Under the pieces are notes generated by a model. It was not told the origin of the DNA. It did not search any database and saw only the letters and a program-made list of their open reading frames with translations. 64,000 nt of DNA from Amycolatopsis acidicola (lineage in GTDB: Bacteria > Actinomycetota > Actinomycetes > Mycobacteriales > Pseudonocardiaceae). Shown here in pieces: positions 9,482-18,528 of this stretch; the first letter of the stretch is position 1, and every line of letters starts with the position of its first letter. The stretch spans positions 1-64,000 of the forward strand of contig NZ_VMNW02000006.1 in NCBI RefSeq assembly GCF_007713735.2. The letters run 5' to 3'. The position numbers and the translations under genes were made by a program.

Positions 9482-9850
9482 TCAGGCCTCGTTGAGGTGG
9501 GCTACGTAATCCTCGATCGTCTCGTCGCCGTCCTGCTTCTTCCGCTTCTTGCGGTGCCTGGCGCGGACCGCCAGCAGCACCTCCCGCACGGCCTCGACCA
9601 GCAGGATCGCGGCCAGCGTGCCCAGCCCGATGGCGCCGGCCATCCAGTTGCCGAGGTAGCGGGTGGAGGTGAGCGTGGTGCCGTCGGACAGGTTGACCGT
9701 GAGCGTTTTCACGCCCGCGTCCCAGCACCGGAAGGCGAACCACACGGCGACCGCGGCCACGACCACCTCGGCGAGAGCGATCAGCGCGCGCCACGGCCGG
9801 TGCAGTTTCGCGGGCGGCGGCTCCGGGGGCCACTCGACGTCGTCGTTCAC
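9482..9850 (-). CDS. Hypothetical two-segment membrane protein
   Basis: 122 residues. Hydrophobic segments at about 22-42 and 68-90 are followed by a very basic stretch ([11 protein letters not shown]) and an acidic end. The proline-rich N-terminus is probably cytoplasmic. GTG start at 9850. 25 bp upstream of hemL and 13 bp downstream of the DUF3093 gene, so plausibly in the same transcript. Not recognised as a named family. Confidence 0.65.
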   Translation of the reverse strand: MNDDVEWPPEPPPAKLHRPWRALIALAEVVVAAVAVWFAFRCWDAGVKTLTVNLSDGTTLTSTRYLGNWMAGAIGLGTLAAILLVEAVREVLLAVRARHRKKRKKQDGDETIEDYVAHLNEA

Positions 9851-9863
9851 GGTGACCAGACTC

Positions 9864-10283
9864 TCACGACTGCTTCAGCGCGGCACGCAGTGCTGTCACG
9901 TCCCGCGCCCAGGCGAGCACCACGGAGTCGTCGTCGAGCCGGATCGGCAGTTCGTCGTACTTGCGCGGGGCGCTCCAGCCGCCGCCGAGCACCCGCGCCC
10001 CGGTGGGCGCGCCGACGTCGTCCACCTCGGCGATTTCCTTCAGCGGCAAGGATTCCCGCCCCTGGACGAGCTCCGTCGTGGTGACGCGGACGGTGAGGAA
10101 GCGGCGCCGCGCCTGGATCCACGGTGCGGTGATGGCGGCCAGTCCGAGGCCGACGAGCACCCAGGCGACGGTGTGCGTCGCGCCCGTGGCGAGTTCCACG
10201 AGGTACCCGGCGACGGCGAACAGCGGGCCGTAGAGCAACGCCGTCCACTTCGCCCCGTACTCGACGAACCTCGTCTCGCTCAC
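9864..10283 (-). CDS. DUF3093 family membrane protein
   Basis: 139 residues. Two adjacent hydrophobic segments (about 13-32 and 38-55) precede a soluble domain with VRVTTTELVQGRESLPLKEI and GARVLGGGWSAPRKYDELPI, the recognisable DUF3093 core. Function unknown. GTG at 10283 shares GTGA with the upstream gene's stop, indicating coupling. Confidence 0.75.
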   Translation of the reverse strand: MSETRFVEYGAKWTALLYGPLFAVAGYLVELATGATHTVAWVLVGLGLAAITAPWIQARRRFLTVRVTTTELVQGRESLPLKEIAEVDDVGAPTGARVLGGGWSAPRKYDELPIRLDDDSVVLAWARDVTALRAALKQS

Positions 10284-10810
10284 CGCGGCCTGCGGGTGAC
10301 TTTCGGGAAGTACGGGTTGACGTTGGGCAGGTACATCAGCAGCAGGCCGACGAGGCCGATCACCGTGGCCAGCAGCGTGACGATGCTGGCGAACTGCACC
10401 GCCAGCTGGAACACGAGCGTGATCGCCATCAGCACGGTCAGCACGGTGCGCGCGGACCTGGTGCCCTGGCGGGCTTTCCAGGCGAACAGCACGTACAACG
10501 CCGCGAACGAGACCGCGCCGACGAGCACCACCGCGAACATCACGGTCATCCCGGACCGGATCTGGTCCGCGCTGACCGAGGTGTCGGTGTTGTTCTTGAT
10601 CAGCTGGTCGATCAGCTGGTTACGGGCGACGAACATCAGCACGTAGCCGATGATGAACACGACGCCGGACGCGACCCAGAGCCAGAAGGACACCTGGACC
10701 GGCTTCGGTGGGTCGATCACCGGGACCTCGTCGCCGGGCAGCGCGGGGGCCGGCGGCAGCCCCTTGGCGCGGCGCTGGTCGTCCGATTCCGGCTCTTCAG
10801 GTGTGCTCAC
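10280..10810 (-). CDS. Hypothetical four-pass membrane protein
   Basis: 176 residues: a ~38-residue polar, proline-rich N-terminus (contains DDQRRAKGLPPAPALPGDE), then four hydrophobic segments at about 42-62, 90-112, 122-140 and 144-162. No signature motif. GTG start at 10810, 4-bp overlap with the DUF3093 gene. Position between hemB and hemL resembles the Rv0513/Rv0514 spot in M. tuberculosis. Function unknown. Confidence 0.65.
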   Translation of the reverse strand: MSTPEEPESDDQRRAKGLPPAPALPGDEVPVIDPPKPVQVSFWLWVASGVVFIIGYVLMFVARNQLIDQLIKNNTDTSVSADQIRSGMTVMFAVVLVGAVSFAALYVLFAWKARQGTRSARTVLTVLMAITLVFQLAVQFASIVTLLATVIGLVGLLLMYLPNVNPYFPKVTRRPR

Positions 10811-10873
10811 GCTGGAAGGATACTGTTTCGCGAAGCGGATCGGTTGAGGGCGGTGGCGGGCCGACGGGTGGGG

Positions 10874-11845
10874 TTAGTCCAGCCAGGCCGAAGCTTCGGT
10901 GGCCCAGTACGTGAGGATCATGTCGGCGCCGGCGCGGCGGATCGACCTGAGCACCTCGAGGATGGTGCGCTCGCGGTCGAGCCAGCCGTTCGCGGCGGCC
11001 GCCTCGACCATCGAGTACTCGCCCGAGATGTTGTACGCCGCAACGGGAACCGGCGAAACCTCGGCCGCCGCGCGCAGCACGTCCAGGTAGGACAGGGCCG
11101 GTTTGACCATGATGGCGTCCGCGCCCTCGGAGACGTCCAACTCGATCTCCCGCAACGCTTCACGCGCGTTGCCCGGCTCCTGCTGGTACGTCTTGCGGTC
11201 GCCCTTCAGCTGGGAGTCCACGGCCTCGCGGAAGGGGCCGTAGAAGGCGCTCGCGTACTTCGCGGAGTAGGCGAGGATCGACGTGTCCACGTGCCCGGCC
11301 GTGTCCAGCGCGGAGCGGATGGCGCCGACCTGGCCGTCCATCATCCCGCTCGGGCCGAGCATGTGCGCGCCCGCTTCGGCCTGCGCCACGGCCATCTCCG
11401 CGTACACCTTGAGCGTCGCGTCGTTGTCCACTCCGCCGTGCTCGTCCAGCACGCCGCAGTGGCCGTGGTCGGTGAACTCGTCGAGACAGGTGTCGGCCAT
11501 CAGCACGGTGTCGTCGCCGAGCTCCGCGCGAAGGTCGCGCAGCGCGACGTTGAGGATCCCGTTCTCGTCGCAGCCGGCGGAGCCCACCGCGTCGCGTTTT
11601 GCCGGGATACCGAACAACATCAGCCCGCCGACACCCGCGCGCACCGCGTCGACGGCGGCTTTGCGCAAGGTCTCCCGCGTGTGCTGCACGACCCCCGGCA
11701 TGCTCGCGATCGGCCGCGGCTGGTCGGCCCCCTCGGCGACGAACATGGGCAGAATCAGCTGGCGCGGCCGCAAGGTGGTCTCACTCACGAGCCGCCGCAT
11801 GGCGGGAGTGGTGCGCAACCGGCGGGGACGATGCTCAGGAAACAC
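10874..11845 (-). CDS. hemB: Delta-aminolevulinic acid dehydratase (porphobilinogen synthase)
   Basis: 323 residues, full length. Condenses two 5-aminolevulinates to porphobilinogen. The active-site lysines lie in [15 protein letters not shown] and [11 protein letters not shown]. The metal/allosteric region reads [15 protein letters not shown], with Cys residues typical of zinc-using enzymes partly replaced. GTG start at 11845. Separated from hemD by a terminator-like hairpin, so it may have its own promoter as well as readthrough. Confidence 0.96.
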   Translation of the reverse strand: MFPEHRPRRLRTTPAMRRLVSETTLRPRQLILPMFVAEGADQPRPIASMPGVVQHTRETLRKAAVDAVRAGVGGLMLFGIPAKRDAVGSAGCDENGILNVALRDLRAELGDDTVLMADTCLDEFTDHGHCGVLDEHGGVDNDATLKVYAEMAVAQAEAGAHMLGPSGMMDGQVGAIRSALDTAGHVDTSILAYSAKYASAFYGPFREAVDSQLKGDRKTYQQEPGNAREALREIELDVSEGADAIMVKPALSYLDVLRAAAEVSPVPVAAYNISGEYSMVEAAAANGWLDRERTILEVLRSIRRAGADMILTYWATEASAWLD

Positions 11846-11868
11846 GCGAACGACGGTACTCCCGCGCG

Positions 11869-11903
11869 AAAGGCCCCCGTTCCCAGGGGAACGAGGGCCT
11901 TTT
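11869..11903 (-). terminator. Hairpin terminator between hemD and hemB
   Basis: A near-perfect inverted repeat, AAAGGCCCCCGTTCCC / GGGGAACGAGGGCCTTT, with a very short loop, 16 bp past the hemD stop. Leftward transcription would leave a TTTC tail; rightward gives TTTTC. It probably limits readthrough from rex-hemACD into hemB. Confidence 0.7.
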
Positions 11904-11918
11904 CACCGCTACGAACTG

Positions 11919-13451
11919 CTACGAACGCCGCGTCCGCTTCGCCTTGCGTGGGGGCGGGAGCGCGCCTTCCGCGCGCAGCTTCGCGGCATGCGCGGCCAGC
12001 GCGTCGACCAGGTTCGGGATGTCCGCCTTCTCCGGCTGGACATCCACCCGCAGGCCGAACTCCACCGCGGTCTCCGCCGTCTTCGGGCCGATGCATGCGA
12101 CGAGCGTCCGCGTGTGCGGCTTGCCCGCGATGCCGACCAGGTTCCGCACGGTGGACGACGAGGTGAAGCACACCGCGTCGAACCCGCCGGTCTTGATCAT
12201 CTCGCGGGTCTCGGCCGGCGGCGGGGCCGCGCGCACGGTGCGGTAGGCCGTCACGTCGTCGACCTCCCAGCCGCGGTCGACCAAGCCCGCCGACAGGGTC
12301 TCGGTGGCGATGTCGGCGCGCGGCAGCAGCACACGGTTCACCGGGTCGAGGATGTCGTCGTACGGCGGGAACTCCGCCAGCAGACCTTCACTGGACTGCT
12401 CGCTCTTCGGGACCAGCTCCGGGTTGATGCCGAACGCGCGCACGCGCTCCGCGGTCGCTTCGCCGACGCAGGCGATCTTCACGCCCGAGAAGGCACGCGC
12501 GTCGAGCCCGAACTCCTCGAACTTCTCCCACACCGCGCGCACCGCGTTGGCGGAGGTGAACACGATCCACTGGTAGCGGCCGTCGACCAGGCCCTTGACC
12601 GAGCGCTCCATCTGCGCAGGGCTACGGGGCGGCTCGACGGAGATCGTCGGCACCTCGTGCGAAGTGGCGCCGTGGCTGCGCAGCCTGTCCGCCATCTCGC
12701 CCGCCTGCTCCTTGGTGCGCGGCACCAGGACCTTCCAGCCGTACAGCGCGCGCGACTCCCACCAGGACAGCTTCGAGCGGTGCCCGGCGGCCTCCCCGAT
12801 GGTGACCACGAGCGGACCGACCAGCTCGCCCGCGTCCTGCGAGAGCGTGGCCAGCGTGCTGTCGAGGGTGCGCTGCGTGTTGATGGTGCCGTTGGACGTC
12901 ACCGCGACCGGCGTGGTCGGGGCGAGCCCGTGCTCGACCAGCGCGCCCGCGGCCTCGGCCAGGTGGCTCGAAGTCGCGTGCAGCACGATCGGCCCCGGCG
13001 TCCCGGCCAGCCCGGCCCAGTTCACGTCACCGCGGACGTCCACCTCGGCGTGCGAGCCGCCGAGCGCGATCCCGGCGTACGCGGGCACCGCGATGCCAGG
13101 TCCGACCCCGGGCACGATCTCGAACACCGCGCTGGTCTTGGCGACGGCCTGCACCTCACCCACCACGGCGGGCAGGGTCAGCGGGTCGCCGCCGACGAGC
13201 CGGAGCACGAGGCGGCCTGCCTTGGCCTCGTTCGCCAGGTCCTTGGCGACCTCGCCGGGCTCACCGACCGCGGGCCGGACCTCGGCGTCCGCACTGGCTT
13301 CGGCGAGCACGCCGGCAGGCACGTCGGGGTCGGTCACCACGACCTCGGCCTTGGCGAGCAGTTCTTGGGCACGAACGGTCAACAGTCCGGCGTCGCCGGG
13401 GCCCGAGCCCACGAACGCGACGCGCCCAGCGGTATTCCGCGCGGGGGTCAT
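11919..13451 (-). CDS. hemD: Bifunctional uroporphyrinogen-III methyltransferase / uroporphyrinogen-III synthase
   Basis: 510 residues, a CobA-HemD fusion as usual in actinobacteria. The N-terminal half (about 10-245) is SUMT-like: VAFVGSGPGDAGLLTVRAQ, then RLVLRLVGGDPLTLP. The C-terminal half (about 255-495) is uroporphyrinogen-III synthase: WKVLVPRTKEQAGEMADRL and WIVFTSANAVRAVWEKF. It closes hydroxymethylbilane to uroporphyrinogen III and can methylate it toward sirohaem/cobalamin. ATG at 13451 follows a GGAGAAAG ribosome site; the upstream extension is dropped. Confidence 0.95.
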   Translation of the reverse strand: MTPARNTAGRVAFVGSGPGDAGLLTVRAQELLAKAEVVVTDPDVPAGVLAEASADAEVRPAVGEPGEVAKDLANEAKAGRLVLRLVGGDPLTLPAVVGEVQAVAKTSAVFEIVPGVGPGIAVPAYAGIALGGSHAEVDVRGDVNWAGLAGTPGPIVLHATSSHLAEAAGALVEHGLAPTTPVAVTSNGTINTQRTLDSTLATLSQDAGELVGPLVVTIGEAAGHRSKLSWWESRALYGWKVLVPRTKEQAGEMADRLRSHGATSHEVPTISVEPPRSPAQMERSVKGLVDGRYQWIVFTSANAVRAVWEKFEEFGLDARAFSGVKIACVGEATAERVRAFGINPELVPKSEQSSEGLLAEFPPYDDILDPVNRVLLPRADIATETLSAGLVDRGWEVDDVTAYRTVRAAPPPAETREMIKTGGFDAVCFTSSSTVRNLVGIAGKPHTRTLVACIGPKTAETAVEFGLRVDVQPEKADIPNLVDALAAHAAKLRAEGALPPPRKAKRTRRS

Positions 13452-13479
13452 CGTGTTTCTTTCTCCAGTGCGATCTTTG

Positions 13480-14439
13480 TCAACGTGAGTTGCGGCCGGG
13501 GCCGGACAGCGCGCCGGCTCCCAGGTCGAGCAGCTCCGCGGCCACGTCACGGCCGAGTCGCTCCGCTTCGCTCTTTTCGGCGAGCGCCGAGGCCTTGATC
13601 ATTTCGACGGACTCCCCATCGAGTCCGGCGGCGGCGGTACCCCGCAGCGAGATGCGCTCGACGACCGAGCCGTCCGCGTCGAGGTCCTCCACCACTTCGG
13701 CCAGCGCTCCGACGGGCGCGCTGCAGCCGGCCTCGAGCGCGGCCAGCATGGCGCGCTCGGCCGTCACGGCGGCCCGTGTCGCTTCATCGTCCACAGTGGA
13801 CTGAAGCAGGTGTTCGATGTCCACGTCGTCGACGCGGCACTCCACCGCCAGCGCGCCCTGCGCCGGCGACGGCAGCAGCTGGATCGGGTCCAGGGTCTCG
13901 GTGATCTTGTCGGCGAGGCCGAGGCGCACGATGCCGGCACGAGCCAGCACCACCGCGTCCAGCTCGCCGGTGAAGACCTTGTTCATCCTGGTCTCGATGT
14001 TGCCGCGGATCGGCACGACCTCCAGGCCGAGACCGAGCGCGCGCAACTGCGCGGACCGGCGCGCGGCGCCGGTGCCCACCTTCGAACCGGGCGGCAGCTC
14101 GCCCAGGGTCAGGCCGTCGCGGGCGATCAGCGCGTCACGCGGGTCTTCCCGCTGTGGGACGGCGGCGAGCACGATGCCGGGCTCGGGCGCCGTCGGCAGG
14201 TCCTTGTAGGAGTGCACGGCGACGTCGACCTGCTTGTGCAGCAACGCTTCGCGCAGCGCCGAGGTGTACACGCCGACGCCGAGCTCGGTGACCGGCGTCT
14301 GCTTGTCACGGTCGCCCGCGGTGGAGATCTTGACGATCTCGACGCTCTCCCCCGCCGCGCGCAGGGCGTCCGCGATCGTCTCGGCCTGGACCACGGCGAG
14401 CTTGCTGCCTCTGGTCCCGATCCTGATGGTTCGTGTCAC
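13480..14439 (-). CDS. hemC: Hydroxymethylbilane synthase (porphobilinogen deaminase)
   Basis: 319 residues. Polymerises four porphobilinogens on a covalently bound dipyrromethane cofactor; the cofactor cysteine is in [27 protein letters not shown] at the N-terminus and YKDLPT (catalytic Asp) are typical. GTG at 14439 shares GTGA with the hemA stop. Second gene of the rex-hemACD order known from Streptomyces. Confidence 0.96.
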   Translation of the reverse strand: MTRTIRIGTRGSKLAVVQAETIADALRAAGESVEIVKISTAGDRDKQTPVTELGVGVYTSALREALLHKQVDVAVHSYKDLPTAPEPGIVLAAVPQREDPRDALIARDGLTLGELPPGSKVGTGAARRSAQLRALGLGLEVVPIRGNIETRMNKVFTGELDAVVLARAGIVRLGLADKITETLDPIQLLPSPAQGALAVECRVDDVDIEHLLQSTVDDEATRAAVTAERAMLAALEAGCSAPVGALAEVVEDLDADGSVVERISLRGTAAAGLDGESVEMIKASALAEKSEAERLGRDVAAELLDLGAGALSGPGRNSR

Positions 14440-15755
14440 TGGGTTTCACCGTCTGTCTTGGGCTGGGGACTGGGGCTGGCGACCACGGCGGGCGAAGCCG
14501 GGTCCAGCTCGAACAGCTCCCGCAGTGCGTTGGCGTAATCGGTGCCCTGCGCGTCGGCGGCCAGCTGCTTGACCCGCACGGTCGGCGCGTGCAGCAGCTT
14601 GTCCACGACCCGGCGCACGGTGCGCGCGAACTCGTCACGCACCCCGGGCTCGAGCTCGGGCAGCCGGTGGTCGAGCCGGAGCAACTCGGCGTCGACCACT
14701 TCGGCGGCCCGCTTGCGCAGCGCGGTCACGGTCGGGGTGACCGCGGCGCTGCGCTGGCCTGCCAGGTATTCGCGCACCTCGTCGAGCACGATGCCGGTGG
14801 CCCTGGCGATCTGCTTGGCGGAGGATGTCCCGCCGAGATCGTCCATCCGGCGCCGGACCGTCTCCAGGTCCACCACCCGCACGTCCGGCACGTCGGCGAC
14901 GCCAGGGTGCACGTCGCGCGGCAGGCCGAGGTCGCAGATCACCAGCGACCGGCCTTCGCGCGGGAGAATGTGATCGGGGCGCAGCACGACGTCCTGCGCG
15001 CCGGTACAGCTGACCGCGAGGTCGGCCTCGGCGAGCCGCTCCGCCAGCTCGTCCATGCCCGCCGCCGTCGCGGGCACGCCCAGCTCGGTGATGTTGCCTG
15101 CCAGCCGCGTGGCGTTGCCCAGCGTGCGGTTCACCACCGTGATCCGGCCGATGCCCGCCTTGCGCAGCTGGCTCGCGGACAACGCGCCCATCGAACCGGC
15201 GCCGACGATCACCGCGTGCTTGCCCTCGACGTCGGAGGTCTCGCCCAGCGCCTCGGAAACCACCGAAGCGCCGAGGGTGTCCAGGCCCGTCTCGGTGTGG
15301 ACCCGCTTGCCGACGCGCAGCGTGGTCTGGATCAGCTCGTGCAGGGTGCGCCCGACCGTGCCGGACTCGCGCGCGGTGGCGTAGGAGTTCCGCACCTGGC
15401 CGAGGATCTGCGTCTCGCCGACGACCATCGAGTCGAGGCCGGACGCCACCGAGAAGATGTGCTCGACGGCCGCGCCCGCGTAGTGCACGTACAAGTTGTC
15501 GTAGAGGTCCGCGGCCGCGCAGCCGGCGTGCCGCGCGAGCACCTCCGACACATCGGCCAGCCCGCCGTGGAAGGTCTCCACGACGGCGTAGACCTCGATC
15601 CGGTTGCACGTCGAGACGAGCATCGCCTCGTTCACGTGGGTGCCCTGCTGGAGCTGGTGCAGCACCTTGTCCAGCTCGTCCGCGCCGACCGCGGCACGTT
15701 CGAGCGTGCGCAGGTCCGCGGTGCGATAGGAAAGCCCGACGGCCAGGACAGACAC
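14436..15755 (-). CDS. hemA: Glutamyl-tRNA reductase
   Basis: 439 residues. Reduces Glu-tRNA to glutamate-1-semialdehyde, the committed step of C5-pathway tetrapyrrole synthesis. The catalytic cysteine is in [15 protein letters not shown]; the NADPH domain has [22 protein letters not shown]-terminal dimerisation helices end in a Pro-rich tail. GTG at 15755, 3 bp after rex. Probable Rex control (see the site at 16663) would tie haem synthesis to redox state. Confidence 0.96.
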   Translation of the reverse strand: MSVLAVGLSYRTADLRTLERAAVGADELDKVLHQLQQGTHVNEAMLVSTCNRIEVYAVVETFHGGLADVSEVLARHAGCAAADLYDNLYVHYAGAAVEHIFSVASGLDSMVVGETQILGQVRNSYATARESGTVGRTLHELIQTTLRVGKRVHTETGLDTLGASVVSEALGETSDVEGKHAVIVGAGSMGALSASQLRKAGIGRITVVNRTLGNATRLAGNITELGVPATAAGMDELAERLAEADLAVSCTGAQDVVLRPDHILPREGRSLVICDLGLPRDVHPGVADVPDVRVVDLETVRRRMDDLGGTSSAKQIARATGIVLDEVREYLAGQRSAAVTPTVTALRKRAAEVVDAELLRLDHRLPELEPGVRDEFARTVRRVVDKLLHAPTVRVKQLAADAQGTDYANALRELFELDPASPAVVASPSPQPKTDGETQ

Positions 15756-15758
15756 TTG

Positions 15759-16547
15759 TTACCGCACCACCATTCCGTTGCCCACCTTGTGGGAGCCGTT
15801 CGCGTCGTCGGCGCGCCGGGCGACGTGGAAGGACAGGATCTGCAGCTCCACGGCGAGATCCACCTTGCGGACCTCGATGTGCTCGGGTACCTGGAGCACC
15901 ACGGGCGCGAAGTTGAGGATGCACTGCACGCCACCGGAGACCAGCCGGTCGCAGACCGACTGCGCCGCCGTGGGCGGGGTGGCGATCACGCCGATGGAGA
16001 TCCCGCGCTCCGAGCAGACCGCAGGGATGTCGTCCAGATGCGAAACCGGTATCCCGCCGACCGGGACGCCGACCAGGTCCGCGTCCACGTCGAACAACGC
16101 CTCGACGGGAAAACCCCTGCCGGGGAACCCGCCATAGTTTGCCAACGCGTGGCCGAGGTTACCGATTCCCACCACGGCCACCTTGTGCTGGCGGGTGAGC
16201 CCGAGCGTCCGCTCGATCTGGCCGACGAGCACCCGCACCTCGTAGCCGACGCCACGGGTGCCGTACGAGCCGAGGTACGAAAGGTCCTTGCGGAGCTTGG
16301 CGGAGTTCACGCCCGCCGCGGCCGAAAGCTCTTCGCTGGCGACCGTCGTGGCGCCCTGCTCGGCCATCGCGGACAGCACCCGCAGGTACACGGCCAGCCG
16401 CGCGACGGCGGCTTCCGGGATGGACTTGGCGCGGACCGGATCGGAGCCGTTCACGCCGACGGCGGGCATCTCCGCGGTGGGCGCGTTGTCGGCGTCGAGC
16501 GCGGGCGTGACAGCGGAGCCATTTCGCCGGCCACGCCGTGCCACCAC
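15759..16547 (-). CDS. rex: Redox-sensing transcriptional repressor Rex
   Basis: 262 residues. The winged HTH (about 43-105, with LSAAAGVNSAKLRKDLSYLG) precedes a Rossmann domain with KVAVVGIGNLGHAL (GxGxxG at 127-132) binding NADH/NAD. Rex releases its operator when NADH is high. Start chosen at GTG 16547 (the first of two consecutive GTGs) because AGGAGG lies 5 bp upstream; the longer frame lacks a ribosome site. First gene of rex-hemACD, as in S. coelicolor. Confidence 0.94.
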   Translation of the reverse strand: MVARRGRRNGSAVTPALDADNAPTAEMPAVGVNGSDPVRAKSIPEAAVARLAVYLRVLSAMAEQGATTVASEELSAAAGVNSAKLRKDLSYLGSYGTRGVGYEVRVLVGQIERTLGLTRQHKVAVVGIGNLGHALANYGGFPGRGFPVEALFDVDADLVGVPVGGIPVSHLDDIPAVCSERGISIGVIATPPTAAQSVCDRLVSGGVQCILNFAPVVLQVPEHIEVRKVDLAVELQILSFHVARRADDANGSHKVGNGMVVR

Positions 16548-16662
16548 GCTGGCCTCCTCATCCGACACGTCAAACGCCACTCGTAAAACTTCCCCTTGAC
16601 CCGGCAAGCGAAGTCCGGTTTGATGCCGGGGCCGCGTGGGGGACCTGCAATACGGTAGCCAC

Positions 16663-16680
16663 TTGTGAACGCAGGCACAA
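16663..16680 (-). promoter_or_regulatory. Candidate Rex operator (ROP-like)
   Basis: TTGTGAACGCAGGCACAA: TTGTG and CACAA arms 8 bp apart, left half identical to the S. coelicolor ROP half TTGTGAAC, right half degenerate. It lies 116 bp upstream of the rex start, in the only gene-free stretch before the rex-hemACD run, which fits autoregulation. The rest of 16548-16719 shows nothing definite. Confidence 0.6.
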
Positions 16681-16719
16681 AGTCGCTGGTCGCGGGCATG
16701 ACCAGAACCACACTCGGGG

Positions 16720-18249
16720 CTAAGCGGCGCTGAAAGTGATCGTCTGCCAGCCGGTGGCTCCGTCGGGTACGACGTCGGCGATCTCCTCGGTCTGGGTGTA
16801 GCCGGACTTGTCCGTGGCCCGCACGGTGACGGTGTGCGAGCCCTTGGCGGCGTCGAGCTGGGCCCACCACATGCGCCAGCTGTCCGTGTTGACCTCGGCC
16901 GAGAGCAGCGTCTCCTGCCAGGGCCCCTGGTCCACCCGCACTTCGACCTTCTCGATGCCGGTGTGCTGCGCCCACGCGATCCCCGCGACCCGGACCTTCC
17001 CCGGCACCACGGTCCCGTTCGCGGAGTCGATCCGGGATTCGGTCTTGATCGGCCCCTGCGCCGACCACCCGCGTTGCAGCCAGTACGCCTGTTTCGCGTC
17101 CCACGTCGTCAGCTCGAGGTCGGTCACCCACTTCGTCGCCGACACGTAGCCGTAGAGCCCGGGCACCACGAGCCGCGCCGGGAAGCCGTGCTCGATCGGC
17201 AGCGGTTCGCCGTTCATGCCGATCGCCAGCATCGCGCCGCGCCCCTTCTCCATCACCGTCGACACGGGCGTGCCCGCGCTGAACCCGTCCGAGCTGGTGG
17301 AGAACAGCTGCTCCGCCCCCTGCCGCACCCCGGCCTCGTCGAGCAGCTCCGCCAGGTCGACGCCGATGAACCGCGCGGTCGAGATGTACTCCCCGCCGAC
17401 GGGGTTCGACACGCAGCACAGCGTGATGATCCGCTCGACCAGCGGCCGGGAACGGATGTCCTCGTAGGAGAAGGTGATCTCCTTGTCGACCATCCCGTGG
17501 ATGCGCAGGCTCCAATCCTCGGTGCGCACCTGCGGCACGACCAGCGCCGTGTCGATCCGGTAGAAGTCGTTGTTCGCGGTGATGAAGGACGGCGTGCCGA
17601 ACCTGGCGAAGTCCGCGTCCACCGGGACTTCGGGCGCGGGCTGGGCCGGCACCAGCGGGCCGACCGCGGCGCGCGAACCGCTCGCGTCCTTGCGCGTGCC
17701 GAGCCCCTGGCCGATCGCGCCGAGCACCCCGGCGCCGACAACGGTGATCAGGAAACTCCGGCGGCTGCCCGACAGGCCGCGCTCGGTCGCGCCGCGATGC
17801 AGGATCCGGAACACCGTGACCCCGGTGAGCAGGCTGACCGCGGGCGCGAAGAGCGCCGCCTGGCCGAGATCGGGCCGGAACCACACGGCCGCGATGCCGA
17901 GCACGCCGAAAGCACCGATGAACAATTGGCCCGGCAACGGGCGTTCGCGGGAGATCAGCCCGGCCACGACAGCCAGCGCGAGCATCACCACGGCCATCCC
18001 GAGCAGCAGCACGGTCTTGTCCGCGGTGCCGAACGTGCTCGTCGCGAATTCCTTGAGCCAGGCCGGAACCAGGTCGATCGCCGCGTTGCCGACGGCCAGG
18101 TACGGCGAGGCGTTGAACCCGACGAACGCCGCCACCAGATGCCCCGCCGCGAGCGCGGCCACCAGCGAAACCACGCCGATCAGCCCGGCGACCGGCGCGG
18201 GCAGCTTCGGTGGCGCCGGGGCGGGCGCGTCGTCCAGGTCCGTACTCAC
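16720..18249 (-). CDS. Membrane-anchored molybdopterin oxidoreductase (sulfite oxidase-like)
   Basis: 509 residues. The N-terminal ~175 residues hold about five membrane helices. From ~205 comes a sulfite-oxidase-type molybdopterin domain with IITLCCVSNPVGGEYIS; the second Cys (C279) is the probable molybdenum ligand. A C-terminal Ig-like dimerisation domain starts near 400 (IDSANGTVVPGKVRVAGIAW). Likely oxidises or reduces sulfur or oxo compounds outside the membrane; no haem motif is seen. GTG start at 18249. It lies downstream of the glutaredoxin-like gene. Confidence 0.85.
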   Translation of the reverse strand: MSTDLDDAPAPAPPKLPAPVAGLIGVVSLVAALAAGHLVAAFVGFNASPYLAVGNAAIDLVPAWLKEFATSTFGTADKTVLLLGMAVVMLALAVVAGLISRERPLPGQLFIGAFGVLGIAAVWFRPDLGQAALFAPAVSLLTGVTVFRILHRGATERGLSGSRRSFLITVVGAGVLGAIGQGLGTRKDASGSRAAVGPLVPAQPAPEVPVDADFARFGTPSFITANNDFYRIDTALVVPQVRTEDWSLRIHGMVDKEITFSYEDIRSRPLVERIITLCCVSNPVGGEYISTARFIGVDLAELLDEAGVRQGAEQLFSTSSDGFSAGTPVSTVMEKGRGAMLAIGMNGEPLPIEHGFPARLVVPGLYGYVSATKWVTDLELTTWDAKQAYWLQRGWSAQGPIKTESRIDSANGTVVPGKVRVAGIAWAQHTGIEKVEVRVDQGPWQETLLSAEVNTDSWRMWWAQLDAAKGSHTVTVRATDKSGYTQTEEIADVVPDGATGWQTITFSAA

Positions 18250-18285
18250 CTGTCCATTCTTCGCCCGCCCGTGGCGAAATCCCCG

Positions 18286-18528
18286 TCAGGAACCGCTTAC
18301 GAGTGCCTTACGAAGCCGGTCCTCTTCGACCTTCCAGTACCCGTGCTCGACTCCGTCGATGAGGAACACCGGCACCCGGTCGCCGTACTCCGCGCGCCAC
18401 TCCGGATCGGAGTCCACGTCCGCCTTTTCCCACGCGACACCGAGTTCGCCGCAGATCCGCGCGATGTCGGCCTCCGCCACCTCGCAGGCGTGGCAGCCCG
18501 CCCGGCTCATCACGGTCACTTGACTCAT
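18286..18528 (-). CDS. Glutaredoxin/thioredoxin-like small redox protein
   Basis: 80 residues, single glutaredoxin-like domain (DUF836 style). The redox centre is SRAGCHACEVA (CHAC at 12-15) and the cis-proline region is RVPVFLIDG. Likely a cytosolic thiol-disulfide or mycothiol-linked reductant. ATG at 18528 overlaps the acyl-CoA synthetase stop as ATGA. Rv0508 in M. tuberculosis is a similar protein just before hemA. Confidence 0.85.
   Translation of the reverse strand: MSQVTVMSRAGCHACEVAEADIARICGELGVAWEKADVDSDPEWRAEYGDRVPVFLIDGVEHGYWKVEEDRLRKALVSGS

Noticed and set aside
12000..13598. Rightward frame antisense to hemD
   Set aside because: Shadow frame; hemD/cobA on the other strand has all motifs.
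14433..16586. 717-residue rightward frame over hemA and rex
   Set aside because: Antisense to hemA and rex, both full length with clear catalytic motifs; no domain visible.
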